This document shows, one piece after another, positions 27,292 through 35,791 of a DNA stretch of 64,000 nucleotides. Each line of letters opens with the position of its first letter. Position 1 is the stretch's first letter. The stretch is from contig JBAZAX010000005.1 of assembly GCA_041671765.1 (NCBI GenBank), forward strand, positions 1-64,000. The letters run 5' to 3'. The position numbers and the translations under genes are program-made. The DNA comes from JBAZAX01 sp041671765. Its GTDB lineage: Bacteria; Babelota; Babeliae; Babelales; RVW-14. The notes below the pieces were generated by a model. The model saw only the letters and a program-made list of their open reading frames with translations, ran no database searches and had not been told where the DNA came from.

Positions 27292-28212
27292 ATGAAAAAT
27301 TTTTTTAAAAAATCTGCAAAAAAAGTAATTCAGCGTATTTTTGATATTGAATACAATAACGACACATACAATAAAAAATGTAATCTTTACAAAAATGAGA
27401 TTCTATCTCAAGTTGAACAACGTAGACTATTTATATATTACCAGCAATTAGTAAGCGAAAAAAAATATTTACCTTCAATAAAAGATGTTGGATTCAGGGT
27501 TTTTTCTCAGACTGATGAAGATGGAATATTGTTATATATCTTTGCTTTGATAGGAACAACTAATAAATTATGTTTAGATTTGGCTTTCATATCTCCATTC
27601 GAATCTAACACTGCAAACTTATTATGCAACTGGGGCTGGACAGGAATATTAATCTGTGCAGATCAAGAAGAAATCGCTGCAATAAATTATTTTTTTGAAA
27701 AACATCCTGATACTTATATTAATCCACCGCAGGTAGTTAAAAAGTTTATAACATCCGAAAATATAAATAGCACATTAAAAGAAAATAAATTATCTGGAGA
27801 AATAGATCTTTTTTCGTTGGATATAGATGGTGTAGATTATTGGATTTGGAAAAGTCTAGAGATTGTACAGCCTAGGGTCATCATCGTAGAATTCAATAAT
27901 ATTTGGGGAAAATTGAGGGCTGTTACGGTACCATACAGTCCAGACTTTGCTAGATTTAAAATTGCAGAAGATTTTTATGGAGCCTCTTTACCGGCATTTA
28001 TAAAACTTGCATCGGAAAAAGGTTATCGCTTAGTTGGATGTAATAAAAACTTATTTAATGCCTTTTTTGTTAAAAATGGAATAGCTGATGATATCCTACC
28101 AACACTTTCGATTGATGATTGTTTTGCCATGTATATCCAGGCAAGATCGTATCAAGACAAATTGTATAGTCGATTGCAAAAAGTTAAAGATTTAAATTGG
28201 CAAGACGTGTAA
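27292..28212 (+). CDS. FkbM-like methyltransferase homologue with eroded SAM motif
   Basis: 306 residues. SQTDEDGILLYIFALIG, ESNTANLLCNWGWTGILI, DLFSLDIDGVDYWIWKSL and VIIVEFNN match a branch of FkbM-related proteins. Motif I, usually a Gly-rich EIGAGDG, reads CLDLAFISPFESNT, with no glycine. It may have lost SAM binding or changed role. GGAAGAGATGTA gives a good ribosome site. The next FkbM gene begins 3 bases after its stop, so they are cotranscribed. Confidence 0.65.
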   Translation: MKNFFKKSAKKVIQRIFDIEYNNDTYNKKCNLYKNEILSQVEQRRLFIYYQQLVSEKKYLPSIKDVGFRVFSQTDEDGILLYIFALIGTTNKLCLDLAFISPFESNTANLLCNWGWTGILICADQEEIAAINYFFEKHPDTYINPPQVVKKFITSENINSTLKENKLSGEIDLFSLDIDGVDYWIWKSLEIVQPRVIIVEFNNIWGKLRAVTVPYSPDFARFKIAEDFYGASLPAFIKLASEKGYRLVGCNKNLFNAFFVKNGIADDILPTLSIDDCFAMYIQARSYQDKLYSRLQKVKDLNWQDV

Positions 28213-28215
28213 CTT

Positions 28216-29163
28216 ATGATCTCTATAAAAAATATTATTAAACAATTTATTCCCCCCATATTTTTAAAAAGTGCAAAAACCACTCAATTTTTTATTCAGT
28301 CATTCAAAAGTAATAAAAACAAAAGATATAAGACTGTTAAGATTGGGGATAAAGAAATTCTTATTCCCCTTGACCACAAACTTGATAGTTATATGACTTC
28401 TTACCCTCGCTATGACAAGGCACTGGGTGAAATTGCACGCATAATGCATGAGCACCTAGGGCATTTTACAGCTATCGACATAGGAGCAAATGTTGGAGAT
28501 TCTGCTGCATTGATTTGCAAATACCATAATATACCCGTTTTATGCATAGAAGGCTGCAGCGAATTCATGCCTTACCTAAAATTAAACGCTACGAAAATAG
28601 GCACTCATATACAAATAGCTAACTGTTTCGTTGGCACACAATCAGGTTTTATTGACAATAAATTAATGAACGTCAAAAATGGAACAGCTAGCATGCCCAA
28701 TTACTTTAGTGACGAAACAGATAAAAAGCACGCTTTGAACAACATAAAAACACTCGCAGAAATTCTTTTGCAAAACAAAAGCTTCGAAAATGCAGCACTT
28801 ATAAAAATAGATACAGATGGCTACGACTTTTCAATTATTTTACATTCACTAAATTATTTCAAAAAAAACATGCCTATACTTTTTCTTGAATATGATCCTA
28901 GCTATAACGGCAATAATGAAGCAGAATCAGCAATGAATGCATTATGGAATATTGGGTACCGACATTTTTTGATTTATGATAATTTTGGCAACTTTCTTAT
29001 CGCGCTTCATGATACGAACAGCTTTTGTGATATAAACGCATATTTAGCAGCAAATAGAAAAACTAAACAGGTAATTTATTATTTTGATGTCTGCGCAATT
29101 TCTCACGAAAAATTTGAAGTTTTTGAAAAAATAAGAAATTACGAATTATATAATTTCAATTAA
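28216..29163 (+). CDS. FkbM-family methyltransferase
   Basis: 315 residues. SAM motif I is AIDIGANVGDSAAL, followed by LCIEGC, then ALIKIDTDGYDFSII and ILFLEYDP in FkbM order. It probably O-methylates a glycan, judged from family and locus. The gene starts 3 bases after the previous stop. It overlaps the convergent glycosyltransferase by 18 bases. Confidence 0.82.
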   Translation: MISIKNIIKQFIPPIFLKSAKTTQFFIQSFKSNKNKRYKTVKIGDKEILIPLDHKLDSYMTSYPRYDKALGEIARIMHEHLGHFTAIDIGANVGDSAALICKYHNIPVLCIEGCSEFMPYLKLNATKIGTHIQIANCFVGTQSGFIDNKLMNVKNGTASMPNYFSDETDKKHALNNIKTLAEILLQNKSFENAALIKIDTDGYDFSIILHSLNYFKKNMPILFLEYDPSYNGNNEAESAMNALWNIGYRHFLIYDNFGNFLIALHDTNSFCDINAYLAANRKTKQVIYYFDVCAISHEKFEVFEKIRNYELYNFN

Positions 29164-30108
29164 ACTTAATATTCTTTTTATTTTTTTTTTAAAAAAAATA
29201 ATCAATTTATATCTAAATGGCTTTATAATCCGTATATTTTTGTGAGTTATTATCTCAAGGTTTTTATTCGCTTCTATATTTTTTAAAAACAATATCTTGC
29301 TCGTGTCTATTTTTTTTGTTGGAAGCTCTAAAAAAATACTTTTCCCAGAACCATGCGCACCAATCAAGCCTATATTTGATATCAAATTGGATATTGGATT
29401 GAGACTCAATCCATCATTAAAAATACAACTATAACACCATTGATAATCCCATGTGTCTATCTTTTTATTAACAATCTTGTCAAAATTCTCACACCAATAA
29501 TCTACAACATCCCTGTGTCTGAATATCTTACGCAATCTACCTAACTTTGTATCTCTTTGCCTATTCCAATCGTCTATTTCAAAATTATATAAATTCCAAG
29601 CTCGCCTCCAAGTAGCCCACCCCCAAGCAAAATAAGTTTTTGAAAAAAAATAACCATTTGAATTCTCTATTTTATTGAAAAGAAAATTTGTACCACTAAT
29701 CATCATAACTTGCTTATCAAAGCGATATTTATCCAACATTAAAGAACAAAATGCGAAAAAAGATTCATCGGGAAGGCAGTCGTCTTCAAGAATAATTCCC
29801 TCTTCCACATTTTTAAAAAACCAATTAATTGCAGAACTCACAGCTCTTCCGCAACCTAAGTTTTCGTCTCTGAAGAGTGTATAAACTTGGCAATTCCAAT
29901 CTATTTCATTAACTATTTTACGGGCTTTTGAGCAGTTAACTACATCATTTAAATTTCCAGGCCTTGGACCATCGGCAGCTATAAAAAGTTTTTTCGGTTT
30001 TACCTTTTTTATTTGATTAAAGACAAGCTTGGTTGTACTTGGTCTATTAAAAATAATAAACAAGACAGGAGTCTGAAATCCAATATTTTCAACATCACTT
30101 GCATCCAT
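29146..30108 (-). CDS. GT-A glycosyltransferase, HlpA/GnT-I-like
   Basis: 320 residues. The GT-A core is PVLFIIFNRPSTTKLVF, FIAADGPRPG, FRDENLGCGRAVSSAINWFF and the metal site ILEDDCLPDESF. AWGWATWRRAW is a mark of this subfamily. The sugar and acceptor are unknown. I chose the ATG at 30108 over a GTG one codon earlier, with AAGG 7 bases before the ATG. Its 3' end overlaps the FkbM gene on the other strand. The C-terminus is very basic and hydrophobic, which may tie it to the membrane. Confidence 0.78.
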   Translation of the reverse strand: MDASDVENIGFQTPVLFIIFNRPSTTKLVFNQIKKVKPKKLFIAADGPRPGNLNDVVNCSKARKIVNEIDWNCQVYTLFRDENLGCGRAVSSAINWFFKNVEEGIILEDDCLPDESFFAFCSLMLDKYRFDKQVMMISGTNFLFNKIENSNGYFFSKTYFAWGWATWRRAWNLYNFEIDDWNRQRDTKLGRLRKIFRHRDVVDYWCENFDKIVNKKIDTWDYQWCYSCIFNDGLSLNPISNLISNIGLIGAHGSGKSIFLELPTKKIDTSKILFLKNIEANKNLEIITHKNIRIIKPFRYKLIIFFKKKIKRILSLIEII

Positions 30109-30128
30109 CACAAAGCCTTATAATTTCA

Positions 30129-31190
30129 TTAATTAAAAATGCCTTTTTTCCACCACACACGATCTTTCATAACTTTGCTAAAATCAGATTTATTAAAAAA
30201 ATAATTGTATACATTTAAGCGAGAGGTATGGTTTAAAAATCTACGCGCTTTTTTATTTATGTAATCCTCGCGCCCACGTAATGGCAATCGCCCCATCGGC
30301 AACCACCACAAAAATCTTTTTCTGAAAATAAATTTAGCAAGATAAAAGTTAAATCCGGACTGCATGTGCCAAAACAGAACTCTTTTTTTATAAAAACAAT
30401 CTTTTCCGTCTTCCCTTTTACACAAAAAATAATCTACGCCATTTTCACGAAAACATTGCATATAAGGAAAATTATCGTCATACATGTGAATATAATGTGG
30501 ATTTTGAAAAACAATATAATCATTAAGCGCCAGTGATATCTTTTCAACAGAATCCTGAATTATTCGTCCGGTATGCATAAGATGAGAAATAAAATCCTGA
30601 TCGCTCGTGATAATCGGCCTAAACCTTGAACCCGCCCAACGGGTTCTAAATGTAACTTCCCAACCGGCCCTTTCTTGCCAAGCACTGGCTGAGTAGCCTT
30701 CAATATCAGCCACAAATTTATCTAATTCACTTTTATAAGACTCAAACCAAGATAAATCACTTATGCAAGTGAATGCAGGACAACCCTGTAAAACAAACGT
30801 AAAGCCTTGTAATAGTTTTTGGATTACTGCCACGTCTTCATTAAAAACGATATCTCCATCGTAGTGAATTATCTGTTCTCCCCTAAAATATTCTTCTATA
30901 ACTAACCAACGCAGGAAACATTTTTTTTCATAATCACCAAATCGACTCAACTGATGATACTTTTCATCAAATTTTTGATAGATGAGCGAACAGTCGTGTA
31001 AATGATATCCAAGATCAGATAATTTTTTTTTATAAGCCACGGTTAAGTTATTAATCCCGTTCAAAAACAAAACGTGTATATCATTCGAAAACCCAAGTTT
31101 TAGGTTTCGCTGCCCCACAAAATTTAATGGTACAAAATTTTCAAAATCATTTTCGCTTGAATTACACCATGCAACAATAATGTTTTTCAC
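30129..31190 (-). CDS. Putative GT-A type glycosyltransferase
   Basis: 353 residues. The likely metal-binding DxD is in IIHYDGDIVF, placed about 110 residues in, as in GT8-like proteins. The rest (AWQERAGWEV, SDQDFISHL, VLFWHMQSGFNF) fits a nucleotide-sugar transferase but gives no specific family. I chose GTG at 31190 because GGTGAGG lies 5 bases upstream; the longer frame starts at a TTG (31211) with no site. The N-terminus KNIIVAWCNSS then begins the first strand of the fold. Confidence 0.6.
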   Translation of the reverse strand: MKNIIVAWCNSSENDFENFVPLNFVGQRNLKLGFSNDIHVLFLNGINNLTVAYKKKLSDLGYHLHDCSLIYQKFDEKYHQLSRFGDYEKKCFLRWLVIEEYFRGEQIIHYDGDIVFNEDVAVIQKLLQGFTFVLQGCPAFTCISDLSWFESYKSELDKFVADIEGYSASAWQERAGWEVTFRTRWAGSRFRPIITSDQDFISHLMHTGRIIQDSVEKISLALNDYIVFQNPHYIHMYDDNFPYMQCFRENGVDYFLCKREDGKDCFYKKRVLFWHMQSGFNFYLAKFIFRKRFLWWLPMGRLPLRGREDYINKKARRFLNHTSRLNVYNYFFNKSDFSKVMKDRVWWKKGIFN

Positions 31191-31234
31191 TAGAACCTCA
31201 CCACACAACAAAACACTAACCGTAAACTTTTTAC

Positions 31235-32065
31235 TTAGACCTTTTTCAACACACAGGCATGCATATGATTATGCAAAAATGGAACAGATGAAAACAGTTT
31301 ATTAAGCAATTTACCTGATTTGCTTAATTTAAATTTCCAATCTTTAAATGTTACCAATGGCGCCCCGATCTCATGAAATAATCCATCTATGTGAGCAATC
31401 GGCGCACTTTCAAGAATCTGGAATCCTGCACGCTTACAAATATTTTCAAACTGTTTTTTTGTTAAACGATATTCGAAAAAATTACCATACTGAGGATCTA
31501 TGTAAAAAGAGAAGCGCTTTCCATTCTTTTTTAACAATTTTTTCCCGAAAAACTTACGTATAAAATTATACTTTCTTAAATCAAACATCCTGTAAAAATA
31601 TTTCATCTGGCGAATTTTATTAAAACTTGGAACAGTAACAATAGCAATTCCACCGGGTTTTAAGACATCATACATGGCTTTCAATGGAGCATCCGGACCA
31701 TCGGGAAAATGCTCTATCACTCCATAACTCAAAATTACATCAAAAAAATTATCGGGATATGGCATGGCAAGAACATCGGCATGTGTGATTTTTAATTCTG
31801 GAAAAAATGTATTCTGAAAATCTACAGATTCCCTATCAATCTCAATACCATTTACATCAGTGAAACCACGATCTTGAAGATATTTTACAACTCTACCAAT
31901 TCCACACCCGGCTTCCAAGATTTTTGCATCTTTATCATTTAAGTACTTTAATGTGATTTTAACCCCATCATCGAAATCACATGATTTTAGCAAAAAATCA
32001 AAGTCTTCCGGTTTCCATTTAAATACAATGCTTTTGGCTTCCGGTTTATTAACTTGATTTAGCAT
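31235..32065 (-). CDS. SAM-dependent class I methyltransferase
   Basis: 276 residues. Motif I is ILEAGCGIGRVVKYL, then VNGIEIDRESV, ADVLAMPYPDNFFDVILSYG, IEHFPDGPDAP and LKPGGIAIVTVPSF. This is the Methyltransf_11 type. GGGAGTAGTAA precedes the ATG. The 300 bases upstream hold an inverted repeat and two 50-base repeats. It is followed on the same strand by the putative glycosyltransferase. Confidence 0.83.
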   Translation of the reverse strand: MLNQVNKPEAKSIVFKWKPEDFDFLLKSCDFDDGVKITLKYLNDKDAKILEAGCGIGRVVKYLQDRGFTDVNGIEIDRESVDFQNTFFPELKITHADVLAMPYPDNFFDVILSYGVIEHFPDGPDAPLKAMYDVLKPGGIAIVTVPSFNKIRQMKYFYRMFDLRKYNFIRKFFGKKLLKKNGKRFSFYIDPQYGNFFEYRLTKKQFENICKRAGFQILESAPIAHIDGLFHEIGAPLVTFKDWKFKLSKSGKLLNKLFSSVPFLHNHMHACVLKKV

Positions 32066-32119
32066 TTACTACTCCCACTTTCGCTTACATGCACATAAAT
32101 TTATCAAATATTGTAACTA

Positions 32120-32147
32120 TTCAGTTACCAAATAAAATGTAACTGAA
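32120..32147. promoter_or_regulatory. Inverted repeat upstream of methyltransferase
   Basis: TTCAGTTAC (32120-32128) and GTAACTGAA (32139-32147) form a perfect 9-bp inverted repeat with a 10-base spacer. A third GTAACT lies at 32113-32118. There is no T run on the minus side, so an operator-like role fits better than a terminator. It lies about 55 bases before the start at 32065. Confidence 0.35.
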
Positions 32148-32200
32148 AAAAAATAAAAAATCGAAAAAATAAAAAATCAAAACTGTGCTGGAATTTTAAT

Positions 32201-32300
32201 TTTTACACGGTTTTTATCATAACAACGTCTTTTTACACGAAAACTTAAATGCTCACACGATTTTTATTATAATGACACTATTTCACACGAAAATTATATT
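32201..32300. repeat. Two imperfect 50-base tandem repeats
   Basis: ACACG recurs at 32205, 32235, 32255 and 32285, giving an exact 50-base period. Each unit has ACACG, TTTTTAT, ATAA and then TTTACACGAAAA or TTTCACACGAAAA. It fills the gap between a methyltransferase gene and the S-component-like gene. The AT-rich bases before it (32147-32185) are A-runs with no gene. Confidence 0.6.
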
Positions 32301-32365
32301 TTGGTGGCAAAATACTCAAATTTTTAATGTTTTTTGGGTAGCAATCATCTACTTAAAGAATATTA

Positions 32366-33013
32366 TTAACGGCGAATTCTATCCGCACAAAGCGTTCGTA
32401 CAAATTCAAGATTGAAAAATCTAACCAAAACTTGGTATAAAACTACCATGCCGCAAGCCATAACCAACCGTTCAACAGCAACAACAGGGATTAATGCAAG
32501 CCATTGTGCACTTGTCATTGGCACAGAATATAACCAAATTATGCTACCAACAGCATGAGCCAAAAATGTCGCCGTCAAAGCCTTACAAAATGTATTTTTG
32601 TAGTTCAAAACGTAAAGAACAACAGGAATAAGCCAGTAAAAAGAGTAGGCAAATGCATTGCTTGCAACCGGATGAGCAATAAACAAAATCATGCATGATA
32701 GCGGCAAAACTACATGCAATAAAAAATCTAATTTTTTAGATTTGGCAGCAAAACTGGAAGCTGCAGTAAGCGTTGGCAAGCCCATTGTTAAAACACCAAA
32801 ACCAACGGAGAACTTAAAAATAAATAGAGCAGAAATTAACAATAACGATACCGGCAAACTGAAAAAAGCTCCGATCACGGGCAAGATAAAATTAATTCCC
32901 GAGAAAAAGAATTTATGTGAGCCAAGAAGAAAACTTAATTTAAATAGTGATAAAATACTTATGCAAAATCCAAACATGCTTAAGAATAAACATTTTTTAA
33001 TAAAATCGCTCAT
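32366..33013 (-). CDS. Membrane protein, possible ECF transporter S component
   Basis: 215 residues with about six hydrophobic helices and small polar turns. The size and the late segment TFLAHAVGSIIWLY...VAVERLVMACGM resemble ECF substrate-binding units, but I cannot name a substrate. AGGGG is 6 bases before the ATG. No ATPase or transmembrane EcfT partner is nearby. It could instead be an unrelated small membrane protein. Confidence 0.45.
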   Translation of the reverse strand: MSDFIKKCLFLSMFGFCISILSLFKLSFLLGSHKFFFSGINFILPVIGAFFSLPVSLLLISALFIFKFSVGFGVLTMGLPTLTAASSFAAKSKKLDFLLHVVLPLSCMILFIAHPVASNAFAYSFYWLIPVVLYVLNYKNTFCKALTATFLAHAVGSIIWLYSVPMTSAQWLALIPVVAVERLVMACGMVVLYQVLVRFFNLEFVRTLCADRIRR

Positions 33014-33146
33014 GGCAGCCCCTATCGAAAAAAATAATTAACGAAACCTAACCAAAAATATATTCACAAATTTCATGTATCATACCAAGATTATTAGCAA
33101 TGATCTATATCATGATTCAAAGCGCCAAGTGAAGTATATTTTGTTA

Positions 33147-33232
33147 TTTTTTGGTTAAAAAACATATATAAATTCGACTATTTTTGGTTAAAAAACATAC
33201 CTTAAATTAGTTGTTTTTGGTTGAAAACACAG
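33147..33232. repeat. Three tandem repeats with 33-base period
   Basis: TTGGTT occurs at 33151, 33184 and 33217, exactly 33 bases apart. It is set in TTTTTTGGTTAAAAAACATA in the first two copies and TTTTTGGTTGAAAACACAGG in the third. The core is nearly self-complementary (T-run, GGTT, A-run). An inverted AACCAAAAATA lies at 33050-33060. The spacing is about three helical turns, as in protein-binding iterons. Three degenerate copies are too few for a CRISPR call. Confidence 0.6.
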
Positions 33233-33322
33233 GTGAAGCAAATTTTTTTTTGACTTTATATGTAAATTTCGTGCAATTCTAATCAAGTTAAACCATATCT
33301 GGGTAATTACTTTAAAGCAACC

Positions 33323-33358
33323 TGTGCTATTTATGTACTTGACTACATAAATAGCACA
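33323..33358. promoter_or_regulatory. 15-bp palindrome upstream of DUF4143 gene
   Basis: TGTGCTATTTATGTA (33323-33337) and TACATAAATAGCACA (33344-33358) pair perfectly around CTTGAC. A half site, TTGTGCTAAT, recurs about 45 bases later, just before the gene. A TTGACT lies in the spacer and could be a -35 element. This looks like an operator or a structured 5' leader. Confidence 0.5.
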
Positions 33359-33472
33359 AATAGAACAAACTAAAGACTTGCATTTAAACTTACATTTGTG
33401 CTAATATGCTACCCGAGCATGCAATCAGCACAAAATAAAATTTTAAAATACGCTACACATAAAGGATCCCAT

Positions 33473-34651
33473 ATGTATATCAATCGGGACATCTCCACTA
33501 TCTTTGCAGAGTATACAAAATTTCCGGTAGTCGCGATTACAGGCCCTCGACAATCAGGAAAAACAACGCTCGTAGTAAATACTTTTAAAAAACACACATA
33601 TCTCTCACTTGAAGATCCGGAATTGCGCTCTTTTGCGCTAAAAGATCCTCAAGGATTTTTGCAAAATCATGAAAATAAGTACGGAATTATTTTAGACGAA
33701 TTCCAATATGTCCCAAATATTCTCTCTTATATACAACTCGAGGTAGATAAAAAAAACAGACCAGGCTATTTCATTTTAACTGGGTCTCAAAACTTTCTCA
33801 TGAATGAAAAAATAACGCAATCGCTTGCAGGACGAGTTGGAATACTTACGCTTTTACCATTTTCAATACACGAGCTTTCAAAGGCAAAAATACTGCCCGC
33901 TCGACTCGATGATGCAATTCTCAAAGGAGGATACCCTCGGCGTTATGAGAAACGAATTACTGCGCCGGTCTTCTATCGGTCCTACATCCATACCTATTTA
34001 CAACGGGATGTTAGGCAACTTACAAATGTTGGCAACTTACAAACATTTCAAAAATTCATGTCACTTTGCGCAGGAAGAGTTGGACAACTCCTCAATGTTG
34101 CAGAAATAGCAACCAATTGCGGTATAAGCCGGGATACGGCTACACAGTGGCTTTCAATTTTAGAGGCAAGCTACATCACCTTCTTCCTCAGGCCGCACTT
34201 TAATAATTTTAATAAACGTATTACAAAAACACCAAAATTCTATTTTTATGACACTGGACTGGCATGTTCTTTGCTTGGAATAAAATCAAGCAAGGATTTA
34301 AATTTAAGTCCCTTTAGGGGAGCTCTTTTTGAAAATTTTATTATTTCAGATTTTTTCAAACAATTTCATAATAGCGGAGAGGAACCTACACTTTATTTTT
34401 GGAGGGATCAAAATGGACGAATAGAAGTAGATTGCCTTATTGACACTGGAACAAAAATCATTCCTATTGAGATAAAATCAAGCCAAACTATTTCTACCGA
34501 TTTTTTTGATGCTATTGGACTATGGAATGAGATTGCAAAAATGTCCCCTAAGGATAATTATGCCATATACGGAGGACCACGAAATCAAATACGCAGCTTT
34601 GGCTCAATCATTGGGTGGCAAAGCGCGGGAACACTTGTATCAAAAATTTAA
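33473..34651 (+). CDS. DUF4143-type AAA ATPase (AAA_14)
   Basis: 392 residues. Walker A is GPRQSGKTT (24-32), Walker B IILDEFQ (72-78), followed by FILTGSQNF and ALAGRVGILTLLPFS. The C-terminal DUF4143 domain ends with a PDDEXK-like EVDCLID...IPIEIKSS. The ATG at 33473 has AAAGGA upstream; an in-frame start at 33398 would add 25 residues with no support. These ATPases are common in mobile and host-associated gene sets, and their role is not established. It stands alone within the polysaccharide locus, which suggests gain by transfer. Confidence 0.85.
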   Translation: MYINRDISTIFAEYTKFPVVAITGPRQSGKTTLVVNTFKKHTYLSLEDPELRSFALKDPQGFLQNHENKYGIILDEFQYVPNILSYIQLEVDKKNRPGYFILTGSQNFLMNEKITQSLAGRVGILTLLPFSIHELSKAKILPARLDDAILKGGYPRRYEKRITAPVFYRSYIHTYLQRDVRQLTNVGNLQTFQKFMSLCAGRVGQLLNVAEIATNCGISRDTATQWLSILEASYITFFLRPHFNNFNKRITKTPKFYFYDTGLACSLLGIKSSKDLNLSPFRGALFENFIISDFFKQFHNSGEEPTLYFWRDQNGRIEVDCLIDTGTKIIPIEIKSSQTISTDFFDAIGLWNEIAKMSPKDNYAIYGGPRNQIRSFGSIIGWQSAGTLVSKI

Positions 34652-34670
34652 AAAAAAGATACACCCAAAA

Positions 34671-35780
34671 TCAGCCAAACTTCCCAAAAACCTTTTGCAT
34701 AGCTGATTCTTTTGGATGAAACTCATCAAAAAAATCACTGTCTTCTAAATTATTTATTGCAGGATCAAAATCCCCAAGAACTTTTATATTGTTCTTTCGC
34801 GCAACCTCTTTAAAGTAATCGCGAACAGTGCAGACTATTTTATTTTTTTCAGATACTTTCAACAAATCATATGCTTTAGGATGATATGGCGTAAGAAAAA
34901 AAGTTATGGATACATTATCGCGCAACAGTAATTTAATAAAAATCTCAAACAACTTAACCATATCCACATCAAGTTTTTCAAAATCATTTAGGTGGGAAAA
35001 ACCTTTTTCTTTTATTCCAGAAAGAACCTGGCGATTGACTTCTTCAACACTTCTAGACCTCCGAACCAATCCATAATTTATACTACCATCAGCAAGCATC
35101 ACCTCAGAATCAGCAAAATTTTCTTTAGTTGGATAAAAAACACCAACTCCCCTAAACCCACAACCATGCAATAAAACATTTACGCCATACATTAACGAGT
35201 TTCGAAATAAATCGATTGAGACCAAGCGTTGCGCAAACTCCAACGCTTCTCCAGTAGTCTGTTTACAACCACAATCACAATTAGAATCCGAGCCTGAGTC
35301 AAATACAGATGAAAAATCTGAGTCAGCTTCTATCAACTTATCTTTAATAACTGCCATCAAGTCGCACTGAGATTTGCTTTTTAAAAGCCATACATCAAGC
35401 CCCAGTATTACATGTGCCGGAATAAGACCTTTTTCACGCCATAAAAAATAAAAACAAATAAAGTTTTCGAGGCGACCATCAGTCACACTCATATTAAAAA
35501 AAGTTTTACCGGGAAAAAGTTTATTATTAATTCCCAATGAACGGCTTGAACCAAAGATAAGAATATCTTTCCCCTGCATAGCATTCTTCACATAAAACTC
35601 TTTTATACAAGAATCACCACATGTATACGCATTGGCAATGTTGTACCCTTGCCAGAGATAAAGCGCCGCATCACGTGCATTGTTTTTTAAAAGATTCGTT
35701 TTTTCTACAAAATAATTAACTGCAACGATAAATATGGGGATCGGTAACAAGTACATCATTTTTTTTAAAAAAATATTCAT
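34671..35780 (-). CDS. SGNH/AlgJ-like partner of the MBOAT acyltransferase
   Basis: 369 residues with one N-terminal membrane anchor (MMYLLPIPIFIVAVNYF). ILIFGSSRSLGINN provides a GDSx-like Ser, and FFDEFHPKESAM near the end provides Asp and His, so a Ser-His-Asp set is plausible. The start is the ATG at 35780, with AGGGGAT 7 bases upstream. It begins 11 bases after the MBOAT stop. In alginate and similar systems an SGNH protein works with an MBOAT protein to O-acetylate exported polysaccharide. I infer that here. Confidence 0.6.
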   Translation of the reverse strand: MNIFLKKMMYLLPIPIFIVAVNYFVEKTNLLKNNARDAALYLWQGYNIANAYTCGDSCIKEFYVKNAMQGKDILIFGSSRSLGINNKLFPGKTFFNMSVTDGRLENFICFYFLWREKGLIPAHVILGLDVWLLKSKSQCDLMAVIKDKLIEADSDFSSVFDSGSDSNCDCGCKQTTGEALEFAQRLVSIDLFRNSLMYGVNVLLHGCGFRGVGVFYPTKENFADSEVMLADGSINYGLVRRSRSVEEVNRQVLSGIKEKGFSHLNDFEKLDVDMVKLFEIFIKLLLRDNVSITFFLTPYHPKAYDLLKVSEKNKIVCTVRDYFKEVARKNNIKVLGDFDPAINNLEDSDFFDEFHPKESAMQKVFGKFG

Positions 35781-35791
35781 GTGCATATCCC

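Larger units (their letters stand above)
33014..33472. other. 459-base intergenic region with repeats and a palindrome
   Basis: Divergent promoter region between the S-component-like gene and the DUF4143 ATPase. It contains three 33-base tandem repeats (33147-33232), one inverted copy of their core near 33046-33060, and a 15-bp inverted repeat (33323-33358). I see no gene in it. Confidence 0.6.

Noticed and set aside
33147..33232. Possible short CRISPR array
   Set aside because: Only three degenerate copies at a 33-base period leave no room for spacers, and no cas gene is nearby.
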